Notes: generated by a model not told the origin, from the sequence alone. Shown: positions 25,122 to 35,309, counted from the first letter of the stretch. The stretch is 64,000 bases of DNA from G963668435 sp963668435 (GCA_963668435.2 CAXXSC010000010.1:434001-498000); one strand, 5' to 3'. Program-made: numbers and translations.

Positions 25122-27257
25122 CTATTTCAGATAATCGAGATAAGCGGCACCTTCGGTATTCATATTCGGCAAAAGCTTCAGGCTTCCTTTGCCACCGAAA
25201 CTGATATTTCCTGAAGAGCCTGTTTTCTCCGCCATTGATTTCACCCAAGCGCTATCGAATGTCGGGCCGGGATTCAGCAGAACCATCTTTTTGCTGATCA
25301 GGATCAGCAGTGCTGTCCTGAAATCACCAATGCGCTTGATTGCAGGGACATTGAAATAGTCGAGCAATTCGCTATCGTAAACCGGATCGCGGCCGTCAAG
25401 ATCAATGATGACACGGTCAGCGAATCCTGTGGCTGCCGCGGCGGCGAACGCAGTTGCAACACCGCATTCATCGAGCCCGAGCACAGTAAGCGGATCGCCT
25501 TCATTGATATCACTGACCATGGCAATCGCAGCAGCGATATCATGAACCGCCCAAAGCTCGTTGCTCAGATTGTAGGTATCCGACCATGAGAACGAATCGG
25601 TAATTTTCTGCGGGATACGTCGCTCGCCGGAGGCATGGCCGCGAATCCTGTAGAGCCGGTATCCGCGGGAGGTCAATGTTTTTGCCCAGGCTTTTGTATC
25701 TCCATTGGAATCAAAAAAGCCCTCATCATCAGGCCTGACCACAAGTATCGAGCCTTTCGTAGCTTTATCAAGAATCAGCATTTCCATTTGACACCACGAG
25801 GATTTATCGCCGCTTTTTCCAACTTCCATTTCAGCGAAAGCAAGACCGTTCCTCCGGTACTGTTTGACTTTTCGGATAGTCACGTTCCTCAGATCCCCAT
25901 TCAGCACGAGAGCCCGCCGGAGCATTTCAGTCGCTTTCGGAGTAAATTCAGCCATTTCCTTCGATGAGGACGGAAAGAGATTTTCAATCTGCTCTTCCGA
26001 AGCCTTTTCCCAGTTAGCAATAATTGTCCGTTCCGGCAGAGCGTTATCAGGAAGTATTTTATCGGGGAACACCCTGAGATCGCCAAGTGATTTCAGTTCA
26101 GGGGCAACAGGTTTCGGATTTTTTATGGGTGTCGCCGATGGATTCAAATGTTTAACAAACCAGTCGTATACAGCGGCACGAGTGTCCGCATTGTAATTGT
26201 GACCGGCCTCGATATGGACATTTTTCACATTGTCCTCGGCACCGTAAAGTGAATAAAAATGCTTGATTACAGGATATTCACGCTTAGGCATTTCCGCAGT
26301 CCAGGGATCCTCTGTCGCGGACATGAGCAACAGCGGTTTTGGTGAGAACGCTGCCGAAAGCTCTATCGTGGTCATATCGAGCCAGAGACCGGGCATGTTC
26401 TCGCAGCGGCAACCTGGGTGACGTTTGGCACCAATGATATTCACCGGGGCGGCAACTTTGATACGCTCATCGGCAATCATGAGGAATATAGTCTGGGAGG
26501 CGCCGCCCGAGGCTCCTGTCGCACCGATCCTCTCAGGATCGACATTTGGGAGGCTGATCAGGAAATCGACCGCACGCGTTGCATTCCAGACCTGTATACC
26601 ACCGAGGTTGAACCCGTAGAGCGAGGGTTTCGGGTAATCAAAATCCCCTCTGTGGGCTGCAGGGGAATATGGCAGCGGTGAATCGGCATTGAGCTGTGCC
26701 CTGCTCTTGTTCGGATCGTGAGGAAGCTGCATCGAGTCGTTGTAGCCGACCATATCAATGCTGAACACCACGAAACCCATGCGGGCGAAATCGATACAGC
26801 GTCCGGGGATACTTCCCTGTTCCGAATTCTGCAGCCGTCCGTACTGCCAGTGCCCGTGCGGAGTGACAATGGCTGGATACGGCCCTGATCCACCGGTCGG
26901 CATGTAAAGGTTACCTGTGGCAAAAAAACCGGGAAGGCTTTCGAAATACACTTTCGAGACCGTGAATCCCTTGCCTTTTTTCTCATCGAAAATTCTGGCA
27001 TTGAGCGGGGTTCTCTCCGGCTCGGGCCAGAGACCTGCTCTGAGCAGAAGGGTTTCGCGCAGTACTTTTTTCCGGGCCTCCCATTTTGCCAGTGAGGAAA
27101 CCGGCTTGATTCGGGCTTTGAACTCGTCAGGGCTCTGCATTCTCGCTATACGCGGATCTTCGGCACCCTGTGCCAAAACACCTGTAGAAATAATAAACAG
27201 CATGAACAAAAACACGGTGGAAAAACACCCGCATATTTTTCCCGGGCTGAATTTCAT
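25122..27257 (-). CDS. Secreted two-lobed alpha/beta hydrolase (acetyl xylan esterase/CE15-like), second lobe degenerate
   Basis: A 711-residue protein with a signal peptide (FLFMLFIISTGVLAQ). The first lobe has the full elbow GATGASGGA (Ser250) with ATEDPWT and HIEAGHNYN supplying Asp and His. The second lobe (~480-700) repeats a hydrolase-like topology, but its elbow reads GLDECGVA with Asp in the serine place and looks inactive. AAGGAGGATTGAGCG precedes the ATG. It lies between RraA and Ldh2-type genes. An esterase acting on sugar or uronate esters is inferred. Confidence 0.85.
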   Translation of the reverse strand: MKFSPGKICGCFSTVFLFMLFIISTGVLAQGAEDPRIARMQSPDEFKARIKPVSSLAKWEARKKVLRETLLLRAGLWPEPERTPLNARIFDEKKGKGFTVSKVYFESLPGFFATGNLYMPTGGSGPYPAIVTPHGHWQYGRLQNSEQGSIPGRCIDFARMGFVVFSIDMVGYNDSMQLPHDPNKSRAQLNADSPLPYSPAAHRGDFDYPKPSLYGFNLGGIQVWNATRAVDFLISLPNVDPERIGATGASGGASQTIFLMIADERIKVAAPVNIIGAKRHPGCRCENMPGLWLDMTTIELSAAFSPKPLLLMSATEDPWTAEMPKREYPVIKHFYSLYGAEDNVKNVHIEAGHNYNADTRAAVYDWFVKHLNPSATPIKNPKPVAPELKSLGDLRVFPDKILPDNALPERTIIANWEKASEEQIENLFPSSSKEMAEFTPKATEMLRRALVLNGDLRNVTIRKVKQYRRNGLAFAEMEVGKSGDKSSWCQMEMLILDKATKGSILVVRPDDEGFFDSNGDTKAWAKTLTSRGYRLYRIRGHASGERRIPQKITDSFSWSDTYNLSNELWAVHDIAAAIAMVSDINEGDPLTVLGLDECGVATAFAAAAATGFADRVIIDLDGRDPVYDSELLDYFNVPAIKRIGDFRTALLILISKKMVLLNPGPTFDSAWVKSMAEKTGSSGNISFGGKGSLKLLPNMNTEGAAYLDYLK

Positions 27258-27313
27258 CGCTCAATCCTCCTTATATAAATGCGAATGCACCACAGCGCAA
27301 AGACGTAACAATA

Positions 27314-28036
27314 TTAAAGGGCACCGTATGTTTTGAACACATCGTCGACCGGCATACCATCCTTGATATTTTTCCGCTCGTCGTTCTCGTCATCGAGAAG
27401 GTCCTCACAGAGAAGCAGCACCTCATCGACAACCGCGGCCGGAATGATCTGAACACCATCAGTATCGCCAAAAATGAAATCGCCGGGAAACACTTTCACC
27501 AACTGTTTGAGATGACCGGGCATGTGAATAGGCTCATTGATGTTAGTAACAATCCAGCCTGTACGGGCGTTGGGAACAGTTTTGATGGTAAAAACAGGGA
27601 AATCGTCCATACCGAGAATGATCCTCGTATCGCGCACACAGCCTGCCATGACAACGCCTGTACCCCCCTGTGACTGGGCCACATGGCAGCTCATTTCGCC
27701 CCACTGGGCCACATTATATGTCGGGCCGGTGTCAATGCAGATAACCGAGCCGGGCTTGACCGCCTCGAGCACCTCGCGCTGGCGGGGTCCGCCGCCCCAG
27801 GGACGGGTGCCGCGCTCGGTAATCGTTTCTTCCGATTCAGCGTGTGTGGTTATCTTCACGGTCAGGGCGCGGCCTGCGATGACCATATCGTCGCGAAGGG
27901 GCTTTATATCCGGAGAAAGAGATGTCTCGCGATATCCGAGCTGATAGAGTTTATCATAAACCAGCCCGCCGTAAAATCGTTTGTAGCGCCTGACACGTTC
28001 AAGATCATCGATGTCGAGTGTTCTGAAATCGGTCAT
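27314..28036 (-). CDS. RraA-family aldolase/decarboxylase-like protein
   Basis: A 240-residue RraA-fold protein with the GCVRDTR motif (the Arg-Asp pair that holds metal and substrate in 4-hydroxy-4-methyl-2-oxoglutarate aldolase / oxaloacetate decarboxylase members) and FGDTDGVQIIPA. It is longer than E. coli RraA, and the N-terminal LRRYKRF-type helix resembles dehydratase-like members found in sugar-acid clusters. GGAGGAATACA precedes the ATG. It heads the three-gene run with the hydrolase and the Ldh2-type enzyme. A role in 2-oxo sugar-acid catabolism is inferred. Confidence 0.88.
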   Translation of the reverse strand: MTDFRTLDIDDLERVRRYKRFYGGLVYDKLYQLGYRETSLSPDIKPLRDDMVIAGRALTVKITTHAESEETITERGTRPWGGGPRQREVLEAVKPGSVICIDTGPTYNVAQWGEMSCHVAQSQGGTGVVMAGCVRDTRIILGMDDFPVFTIKTVPNARTGWIVTNINEPIHMPGHLKQLVKVFPGDFIFGDTDGVQIIPAAVVDEVLLLCEDLLDDENDERKNIKDGMPVDDVFKTYGAL

Positions 28037-28142
28037 TGTATTCCTCCATTGAGCCTTATTGTTTTCAGGGTCTATGCAGTATGTTTAAAGAGACCGCGCA
28101 TGTCAAGAGATCAGTGAAAGAAAATAATGAAGTTTCAGCCAT

Positions 28143-28172
28143 AAAAAAAGCCCCAATGATACCGGGGCTTTT
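28143..28172 (-). terminator. Terminator after the M4 peptidase gene
   Basis: On the minus strand AAGCCCC and GGGGCTT flank a 9-base loop and a run of seven T follows. It lies 30 bases past the stop at 28202. Confidence 0.8.
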
Positions 28173-28201
28173 CAGCGTGATTTCAGGCAGGTAAATGGAA
28201 A

Positions 28202-31200
28202 CTATTTCATCAGCATCATTTTTCTTGTCAGTACCGCGTCTCCCGTTATGAGTCGGTAGAAATATATGCCTGACGCGAGATCGGAACCGTCGAACTGCAT
28301 TTTATAGGACCCCGCGGCGAGATTATCATCGACCAGCGTTTCGACACGCCTTCCGAGAATATCGTAAACCTCGAGTTTGACATTTTCGGCCTCTGTCAGT
28401 GCAAAGGAAATCAATGTCAACGGATTAAAAGGATTCGGACTGTTCTGCGACAGGGTGATGTCATGGGGCACCTGTGCATCACTTGCATCCACCACGAGCG
28501 GTTCGTCCTCTCTTGCGTACCAGACCGGCAGAATTCCATAAAAATATGCCTTTTCACTTCCCGTTGCGGTTAGATGGTCCTCATCGACTCCCAGCATGTA
28601 AATGATATTGCGCCTTTCAAACCTGTTGTATGTTTGATATACAACATAACTGTCGTCGGGAGAGAATTTCGGGTGACTGATATTAATACCTTCAAACTGA
28701 TCCGTTCCGGTTTCTTTAAGTATCAACATGTCTTGTGTATAGAGGTCGATCGCGGCCATTGCACTATAGCCAGCATCAAAAGAAAACACATCGCAGGTGA
28801 TGAATCGGTCGTTTGTTTCCGCGTAGGATGGATTTCCCACCTGAAGATTGTCACCAACCGGTGTCTTGACACGGGTAATGATCCCCGATTCGATATCGAG
28901 TTTATTCACATCCCAGAACTCGATGGTTTCGCTGTCACTGAGCAGCATACGGTGAAAGGCATCATAGAGCACGGTTGAGCTGTCACTGCTCCAATCGAGG
29001 GCATCGGCAAAGATTGCGGTATTGAGCTCAACCCCCTCTGTCGAGGCAGTATACAGATGGTAGGACTTGCTGTTTTCCGGCAACTCCAGATCGAGGACAA
29101 AAAGCGTCGAGTCCTCATACACTGTTGTAGCGGCAAGCTTTTTGCCATTAGGTGACAGCTTGATTGAACTCCAAATCGAGGAATTATCGACAATACTGTC
29201 CTCATATGTTTCGAGGTCGAGCATACGGATATTACTACCGGCATCAACATACATGAGCAAGGAACCGTTACGGCATACTGTAACGGGGCTGCTGCTGTCA
29301 GTGAACACATACCTGTCCACAGGAAACATGATATCGTCGGTTGTTTCGAGAACAGTGTTTCCTACCGCAAGATAACCGCCCTCGGGTTCGTCCAAAACGA
29401 AAGCAATATGCTGTTCTCCATCGACTGCGGCGATATCATCAGGCAAATCGGTGGCATCCTCCTCGAGAATACCGACCGCATCGAATGCCCCCCCGACTGC
29501 GGCCACCTCGTCTGATCCCTCACCGAAAAAATCCTCCGCCGAACGAACTGCGGCAAGACGCATATCGCCAAAACCCGACCGCGGCGAAATATAGCGGCTT
29601 TCCAGAACGTGGTACCAGATATCGGCAGTTTTGTCGCGTCCGATTTTTTCCACCATGTAATAGGCAGCCAGTGACGGTATGCTCATGTTTATATGGACTC
29701 CGCCGTAATCCTCATTAAGTGACAGGTACTGGTAATTGTCCATGTGCGCCGGAAGGCCGAAACGCTCAGGATCTGAGATATCCCGCAATGCGCCGTCCGG
29801 AAGGTCCTCGCCCATTGTCCAGTCGGGGTCGATCATGGATGCCATAATATCGGCATAGGCCTCGTTCAATGCTCCGGATTCATCCCGGTATTCCAAACCG
29901 ACCGTGTATTCGATTACGCCATGAGTGAGCTCGTGGGCCATTACATCCAGGCATTGAGCATAGGGTTGGGCATCTCCGAACGCAATATATGCGCCGTTCC
30001 AAAAAGCGTTGTCCATTTTATTTCCATCGAGCGTGTAATGTATGACAACCGGAAGATCGCCATTATCACCATCGATACCGTTCCTGCCGAACTCGTTGAG
30101 ATAATAATCGTGTACAAGATGGGCATTGGCATATGCAGAAACAGCTATACTGTCAGTCCACTCATTGTCCTTCGAACTGATAAGAACCGGGCTGTGTATA
30201 AACGAAATGACTTTACCCCCGGAATCATAAGCGCTTATATTCGACTCCGCCTCACTGAGGTAATAGACATCATCCTCAAGACTCACATTGAAAGTTCGTT
30301 CGACACCGAGCGCGTCTGTCGCAGTGGCGCTTTCAGTTGTCTGCCACGCGGTTTCATTGTAGGAATCGAGTACACTTCCATCAGCGGCATCCACAACATA
30401 CATCCACGAGTCGACTGTGTTCGGGCGGATATTGACTTTCCAGGCAAGCGCGGCATCCGTGCTGTTCCTGTCAGTCCATATCCCTTTTTCCGCCGAGGGC
30501 CCATCGTAAGAAAGGATACGTTTAATGTCATCGGGCAAATCATTGATTTCTGTTTTGGCTGATAACGCGTTGACAGCGACCTCTACAGCCTTGCCGCTCC
30601 CTATTCCCGTCCGAACATCAGGAATTTGCGAGGGTGTCGGTGAATAACGGCCATTGACCTGATAGCTATCACCATCGCCATCGAAATGAACTGACAGGCT
30701 GTTGTTCCAGACCGGAAGGCCCTGATAGACCTGATCGAAACGCAGATGGGTGTTCCCGAGCTTATCCACTGTCCCGGAAACGAGGCGCAGTTCATTCGCG
30801 GGATCTTCGAGAAGGAAAACATCCCTGCTGTCCGAAAAAAGTTCGATTACCCGATCCTGATAGGATGCCATCGAGGTACTTTTCGCCGCTGCCCCGGACA
30901 GGGAATCAAGAATGTTCCTACCTACAAAAGACGGTGTTCCGTTCTGCGTGTTTCTCCTGAGCAGGCTGTCAAGGGAAGCACCACCTTCTGCCGCCGACTT
31001 CCCAGCTAAACTATTACTGTTCGGCACACCGAGCCGTGCAGCAATAGCTGCAGCCGTTTCAGCAATACCGTCCTGTATGTCTGTCTCTGAGCGAACATTC
31101 CCCTCATTCACCGCCAATTTATGCATTCCCGGCTGATAGGCTTGTGAAGGTATCGAGGAAAAAACAAGCAGTGCCAGAAGTGTTGACTGGAACCATTTCG

Positions 31201-31252
31201 AACAGGCAATAAAAGACGGTTTTCCTTTTGTTATGCTGTATGGACAAGTCAT
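28202..31252 (-). CDS. Secreted thermolysin-like M4 metallopeptidase with C-terminal sorting tail
   Basis: A 1016-residue preproprotein. A signal peptide (LLALLVFSSIPSQA) is followed by a fungalysin/thermolysin propeptide (FTP/PepSY-like, ~130-310). The M4 catalytic domain has HELTH at 440-444, Glu464 in GALNEAYAD and His520 in DYGGVHINMSIPSLAAY, so all catalytic residues are present. From ~620 to 920 lies a WD40/TolB-like propeller (SIWSSIKLSPNGKKLA, HPKFSPDDSYVVYQ). The last ~85 residues are a type A sorting tail (SQNSPNPFNPLTLISF ... SGIYFYRL ... KMMLMK). GGGGAGAGCCAA supports the start. It is probably a single-gene unit. Confidence 0.94.
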   Translation of the reverse strand: MTCPYSITKGKPSFIACSKWFQSTLLALLVFSSIPSQAYQPGMHKLAVNEGNVRSETDIQDGIAETAAAIAARLGVPNSNSLAGKSAAEGGASLDSLLRRNTQNGTPSFVGRNILDSLSGAAAKSTSMASYQDRVIELFSDSRDVFLLEDPANELRLVSGTVDKLGNTHLRFDQVYQGLPVWNNSLSVHFDGDGDSYQVNGRYSPTPSQIPDVRTGIGSGKAVEVAVNALSAKTEINDLPDDIKRILSYDGPSAEKGIWTDRNSTDAALAWKVNIRPNTVDSWMYVVDAADGSVLDSYNETAWQTTESATATDALGVERTFNVSLEDDVYYLSEAESNISAYDSGGKVISFIHSPVLISSKDNEWTDSIAVSAYANAHLVHDYYLNEFGRNGIDGDNGDLPVVIHYTLDGNKMDNAFWNGAYIAFGDAQPYAQCLDVMAHELTHGVIEYTVGLEYRDESGALNEAYADIMASMIDPDWTMGEDLPDGALRDISDPERFGLPAHMDNYQYLSLNEDYGGVHINMSIPSLAAYYMVEKIGRDKTADIWYHVLESRYISPRSGFGDMRLAAVRSAEDFFGEGSDEVAAVGGAFDAVGILEEDATDLPDDIAAVDGEQHIAFVLDEPEGGYLAVGNTVLETTDDIMFPVDRYVFTDSSSPVTVCRNGSLLMYVDAGSNIRMLDLETYEDSIVDNSSIWSSIKLSPNGKKLAATTVYEDSTLFVLDLELPENSKSYHLYTASTEGVELNTAIFADALDWSSDSSTVLYDAFHRMLLSDSETIEFWDVNKLDIESGIITRVKTPVGDNLQVGNPSYAETNDRFITCDVFSFDAGYSAMAAIDLYTQDMLILKETGTDQFEGINISHPKFSPDDSYVVYQTYNRFERRNIIYMLGVDEDHLTATGSEKAYFYGILPVWYAREDEPLVVDASDAQVPHDITLSQNSPNPFNPLTLISFALTEAENVKLEVYDILGRRVETLVDDNLAAGSYKMQFDGSDLASGIYFYRLITGDAVLTRKMMLMK

Positions 31253-31331
31253 TTGGCTCTCCCCGATTATCCATTAATTAATCATTTACACTCTTTATTA
31301 AGTAAACGAACGATAGCCAAAAAGGATTGCA

Positions 31332-31360
31332 ATTATAATAATTCTTAACAATCCTCACAA
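31332..31360 (-). promoter_or_regulatory. Predicted promoter of the M4 peptidase gene
   Basis: On the minus strand TTGTGA (31355-31360), a 17-base spacer and a perfect TATAAT (31332-31337) lie about 80 bases before the ATG in an AT-rich gap. Confidence 0.55.
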
Positions 31361-31475
31361 TTATCTTACAATAGTGCTTGATCATTTTATATGCGTCATA
31401 TTTTCTGTCCGCGCTGTGTTTCATTAACAATAATGGCTACGATTGCCCCTTAGCGAAAGCCCATGTTTTTTGAAA

Positions 31476-31508
31476 TAAAAAAACGGCCATCGCAATGCAA
31501 TGGCCGTA
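31476..31508 (-). terminator. Terminator after the DUF1080 gene
   Basis: On the minus strand CGGCCAT pairs with ATGGCCG and seven T follow. It lies 26 bases beyond the stop at 31534. Confidence 0.8.
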
Positions 31509-31533
31509 ATATTTATCACTGATGATCCAGATA

Positions 31534-32250
31534 TTACAGACGTTTGATCTTCACGTTGCGGTACCAGACTGGATCGCCGTGCTCCTGAAAACCGATGTGC
31601 CCTTCGCGCTTGAAATCCTTGATAGCACGTTTGAATTTATTCTTCGTTCCATCAGGATTCATGCCGGGCGTATCCCAGTCATTGAGATCGACATTCACAA
31701 TTTCGGTACCGTTCTGAACAACCGCCACAGACGAGCCTTTACAGGTGAGAATAATGTGGTTCCACTCTCCGGCAGGCTTGTCGACATAGACACTCGGCTC
31801 TTTAAGGTCATAAAGCGCGCCGCAGTCATTTTTAACCGGGCTGGGATGACGCTCGATGTTATAGACCTGGATCTCGAAACCTGTCTGAACCGGATCGGCA
31901 GTGTCATCTGTCCTGAAGAATATGCCCGAGTTGCCGCCCTCGCTGATCTTGAATTCGCAGTCGAGAACGAAATCGCCGAAACGGTCCTTTGTCCAGAGGT
32001 AACCACCACCATCTGATTTTTCCATAACGCCATCAACAGTTTTCCATGCGCCGGGAGCCTGCATGGTCCACGCGGAGAGAGAAGGATCGGTACTGAGATC
32101 GATCCATTCACCGGCGGAAGCCTCCTGACGTGCTGCGCCTTGAGTGTTCTGCGCTGTTTCCGGCGCTTCCCCTCCACCACAACCCATTGTACTGCAGACC
32201 ATTAGTGCGCTGACAGCAGCAGCCAAAGATGTGTAAAAACGTCCTTTCAA
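31534..32250 (-). CDS. DUF1080 (3-keto-disaccharide hydrolase-like) lipoprotein
   Basis: About 238 residues. A lipobox STMGC puts Cys at ~24, and one DUF1080 concanavalin-like domain follows: WIDLSTDPSLSAW, GVMEKSDGGGYLWTKDRFGD, EFKISEGGNSGIFFR, ERHPSPVKNDCGALYDLKEP, WNHIILTCKG, FKREGHIGFQEHGDPVWYRN. The family includes 3-keto-glycoside hydrolases, which act with Gfo/Idh oxidoreductases; such an oxidoreductase is at 59 kb but not adjacent. The start is a TTG six bases after GGAGG. It follows the GH106 gene by 90 bases. Confidence 0.92.
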   Translation of the reverse strand: MKGRFYTSLAAAVSALMVCSTMGCGGGEAPETAQNTQGAARQEASAGEWIDLSTDPSLSAWTMQAPGAWKTVDGVMEKSDGGGYLWTKDRFGDFVLDCEFKISEGGNSGIFFRTDDTADPVQTGFEIQVYNIERHPSPVKNDCGALYDLKEPSVYVDKPAGEWNHIILTCKGSSVAVVQNGTEIVNVDLNDWDTPGMNPDGTKNKFKRAIKDFKREGHIGFQEHGDPVWYRNVKIKRL

Positions 32251-32340
32251 AACAAACCTCCAAAGAAAATATGAGTGTATTTCATCGGCGAAAAATATAG
32301 GCAAGACTAGCACGTGATTCAAGATATAATTGTCGCACTT

Positions 32341-35223
32341 TCATTTTTCACTGAGAGGAATCAGCCTGACAGGCCCCAGCAATCCGGAATCCATGAGCGG
32401 CCACTTTGAAGCATCGAATTTTTCATAACGGATATTGACATAGTTGATGTCATAGAATTTTTTCCAGTCCGCACTCGCGCTGTCCAGCGCACGAATACGG
32501 TTGGAGGCGAGATTTGTCACCTCGATCTCGATACTGTTTTTTCCGCTTTTCAGGAATTCACCAACCCGGATGGAAAACGGAAAACACCACGCACTGCCAG
32601 CATCACGGCCATTAATCCTTACCCTGGCACATTCGCGGACAGACCCGAGATCGAGAAGCCAGTTATCCGCGGCAATATCATCCATTTTAAATTCGGCACT
32701 GTATCGCGCTGTTCCGTGGAAGGCTTCTGCTTTCTCAGCTCCAAAAACTGTCCAGCTCGCCAGTTCATCCGTTTCTGCGCTTTCGGGAAGTTCCGGCCCG
32801 CCCTCTATAAAATCGACGGTCCAGAGAAGATTAAGTGCTATCGATTCACCGCCGGCTTCATATTCATGCCATTTTCTGTCGAAATCCAGTTGATCATCAA
32901 AAGTCCTGATTATCCGGGACTCGCCCGGTTCAAGAGAGAGGAACACCTCGACATTCCCTGCCTGGCCACTCCTTGTTTCAGGCTGACCATAGCGCCCAGA
33001 AACAGCATCATACACGAGCATGGATTTTGCATTTCGTGACAGCGTTATCCATTCCCGTACAGCAGATTGCCCGTTATTAGAGAGAAAATAGATAAAGCCA
33101 TCATCGGATCGCCGCCTGATAAAACCAAGGCCCTTTTCAGTGCAGCTTTCCCTGAGCATACCGGTCATATCAGCCAGCGATTCGAGACCGGCATCTCCAC
33201 CGATAAGGATACGGCCTTTGCCGGTTTTCACCTCTCCTATGCCGCCCGACTGATCAACGTTGCCGAGCAGTCCACTCTTGAGCCCTTCAAAGCGCGAACG
33301 CTGTTCTTCAAGATTTTTAAAGCCAGGCACATCACCGGGGAGGTTCCCCGCAAAGATAACGGCCATTCCCTGTTCGGCAAGATCGATCAGCGATTCAAAT
33401 GTCTCAGGTGGCATGAATTCTGTTTGGGGCACGACAATTGCCCGGTAAACATTGTTTATTGCCTGCGATTTCAAGGAAGGATCCGCCAAATCAGCAAGCT
33501 GGCTGTCCGAAACATAATCGAAACAGCAGCCGAGACGCTGCAGTTCAGACGCAACCGTATAAAACGGTGTCGGGTGAAGCCATTCATTAGCGTTATGCAC
33601 CTGGAAATGGTGGAGCATATCTTTGTCTGCCGCGCTCATCCAACGGTCATGAACCGGCCAGTACAGGAGCACATCATTATCAGCCTCACCCATCTGAAGG
33701 AAAGACTGGCATCGCGCAATATAGCCGGTCAATTCCGGCAGGTCATGCCAGAAACTGCCGGTATGCGCAAAATTCGTCGACGCGTAGAAAAGCCAGCCCG
33801 GCCATGTTTCGGCAGGCGGGGAATAGGCCATACCGTGGAAAAACACATGATTGATCCCCGCGAGAAAGAGTGCATCGATTTCAGGTTTAACCTGAGAAAG
33901 CGAGACCTGAAAATGCTCGCCGAGCCAGGTGCACGATTCAGACGATACCAGCTTCTTCCCGGTCACATGAGCCGCCGAGGACGCGAATTTCTCCACGAAA
34001 TAATCCGGTTTGCCGAAATGCTCTGGAATGTTGCTGTCGACGCGAAGGCCCGGGATCGGGAATCCGCTCGGCCCGAAGGCTTCGGTTTCCGGAATGTCTG
34101 CGGCGGCATAAAGATCGAGAAGGTTGCCCGGCGAACCGTGGGACTGGCTACGGGTCACACTCCCCCGCTCATTGCTCCACCGCACCCATGGACGGGTGAA
34201 CTGGTCGAGGAGGAGTTCGGAAACGATTTCGTTGTAATCGTGTGCGACACGACGGTTTTCATCTTCACCGGCTTTTCCAGCCAGAGCGGGCAGATGAAGA
34301 CGGAGATCGTACTGGTATCTGTCCTGAAAATGACGAAGAAGGTCATCCGTCCAGTTGCTATTGTAAACTTCGAATGAATCGTTGTAATACGCTCTTACAG
34401 AAGGCGTTTTATTCCTGTCTATTGCATCGTCAAAGGCGGCAAGATACCGTCCAAGCGCATCTCTGCTGAAATAGTCGAGTACATTCCCTTCACCACCGGG
34501 CGCGGCTCGCTTGACCTGTTGCCCGGTGCCCTCAACGTAGACAAAATAGACATCCTGGCTACCGTGGATAACGTCCCAGACAAGCTGTTTTCTTTCACGG
34601 TCAATGAACTGATCAATGATCACGGAATCACCATTTTCCAGAAAGACAACAGCATTTTGAGGTATATCCTTTTCGAATTCGATAACGAATCGGCCATCCG
34701 TAAGTGAGAGTTGCCCATTTTCGACGATTCGGCGGCTTTTATTATCAGGTGTTTCTTCATTAGTGAGACGACTGCCTTTAATATTTATGGGACCCTCGAT
34801 ACGCACTTTTTTCGCAGCATCCTCTTTCGTAACTTGCGGGCCGCCGAAAGGCCAGCCTGTGCCACTAGTCATGTCGACTCCCATGCCGAGCCTGTCCGCC
34901 TCACGAATGCAATGATCAAGCATTGCCATCCATTCATCGGAAAGGAATGGGATGAAGCGCTCCTCCTCTCCCTTGACGCCATAGATGGGAATGATGTGGA
35001 CACCGCCCATACCGGTGGCAGCAAGGCCCTCGAGCTGTACCGTAATGTCCTCGCGGCTCACCGCACTGCCGGGCCACCACCAGTAGGTCCACGGCCTGTT
35101 GACACTGGACTGTTCAGGCCAGCCGGAACTCGGCATTTCAGCCCTTTCCCCAGGCGCACAGGAACTTAACAAGAATGCGGCAAAAAGCAGCACATAACAC
35201 ACCCGAAAACCTCGAAAATCCAT
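32341..35223 (-). CDS. GH106-like alpha-L-rhamnosidase-family lipoprotein
   Basis: About 960 residues with a lipobox (LLSSC, Cys ~22). The N-terminal catalytic part has the family opening RPWTYWWWPGSAV, GGVHIIPIYGVKGEEE and MGVDMTSGTGWPFGGPQV. Further in come FEVYNSNWTDDLL and SESCTWLGEHFQ, then TNFAHTGSFWHDL, and the C-terminus carries a galactose-binding-like beta-sandwich (VRECARVRINGRDAGSAW). This matches glycosyl hydrolase family 106 enzymes that remove rhamnose from pectin or ulvan-type polymers. AGGAAGGA lies ~10 bases before the ATG; upstream in-frame codons are less convincing. Confidence 0.9.
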   Translation of the reverse strand: MDFRGFRVCYVLLFAAFLLSSCAPGERAEMPSSGWPEQSSVNRPWTYWWWPGSAVSREDITVQLEGLAATGMGGVHIIPIYGVKGEEERFIPFLSDEWMAMLDHCIREADRLGMGVDMTSGTGWPFGGPQVTKEDAAKKVRIEGPINIKGSRLTNEETPDNKSRRIVENGQLSLTDGRFVIEFEKDIPQNAVVFLENGDSVIIDQFIDRERKQLVWDVIHGSQDVYFVYVEGTGQQVKRAAPGGEGNVLDYFSRDALGRYLAAFDDAIDRNKTPSVRAYYNDSFEVYNSNWTDDLLRHFQDRYQYDLRLHLPALAGKAGEDENRRVAHDYNEIVSELLLDQFTRPWVRWSNERGSVTRSQSHGSPGNLLDLYAAADIPETEAFGPSGFPIPGLRVDSNIPEHFGKPDYFVEKFASSAAHVTGKKLVSSESCTWLGEHFQVSLSQVKPEIDALFLAGINHVFFHGMAYSPPAETWPGWLFYASTNFAHTGSFWHDLPELTGYIARCQSFLQMGEADNDVLLYWPVHDRWMSAADKDMLHHFQVHNANEWLHPTPFYTVASELQRLGCCFDYVSDSQLADLADPSLKSQAINNVYRAIVVPQTEFMPPETFESLIDLAEQGMAVIFAGNLPGDVPGFKNLEEQRSRFEGLKSGLLGNVDQSGGIGEVKTGKGRILIGGDAGLESLADMTGMLRESCTEKGLGFIRRRSDDGFIYFLSNNGQSAVREWITLSRNAKSMLVYDAVSGRYGQPETRSGQAGNVEVFLSLEPGESRIIRTFDDQLDFDRKWHEYEAGGESIALNLLWTVDFIEGGPELPESAETDELASWTVFGAEKAEAFHGTARYSAEFKMDDIAADNWLLDLGSVRECARVRINGRDAGSAWCFPFSIRVGEFLKSGKNSIEIEVTNLASNRIRALDSASADWKKFYDINYVNIRYEKFDASKWPLMDSGLLGPVRLIPLSEK

Positions 35224-35309
35224 AATCAAGCAATCCTTCCTGAAAATCAACTTCCATCAACAGCAGCCCCCGGCAGACAAACGCAGCCGGATATCATGCC
35301 ATTCATTTA

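Noticed and set aside
29921..30562. 213-codon plus-strand frame opposite the M4 peptidase gene
   Set aside because: The peptidase has all its catalytic residues across this span; the frame is a shadow.
33067..34377. 436-codon plus-strand frame opposite the GH106 gene
   Set aside because: It is a codon-bias shadow of a well-supported glycoside hydrolase and shows no domain, signal peptide or ribosome site.
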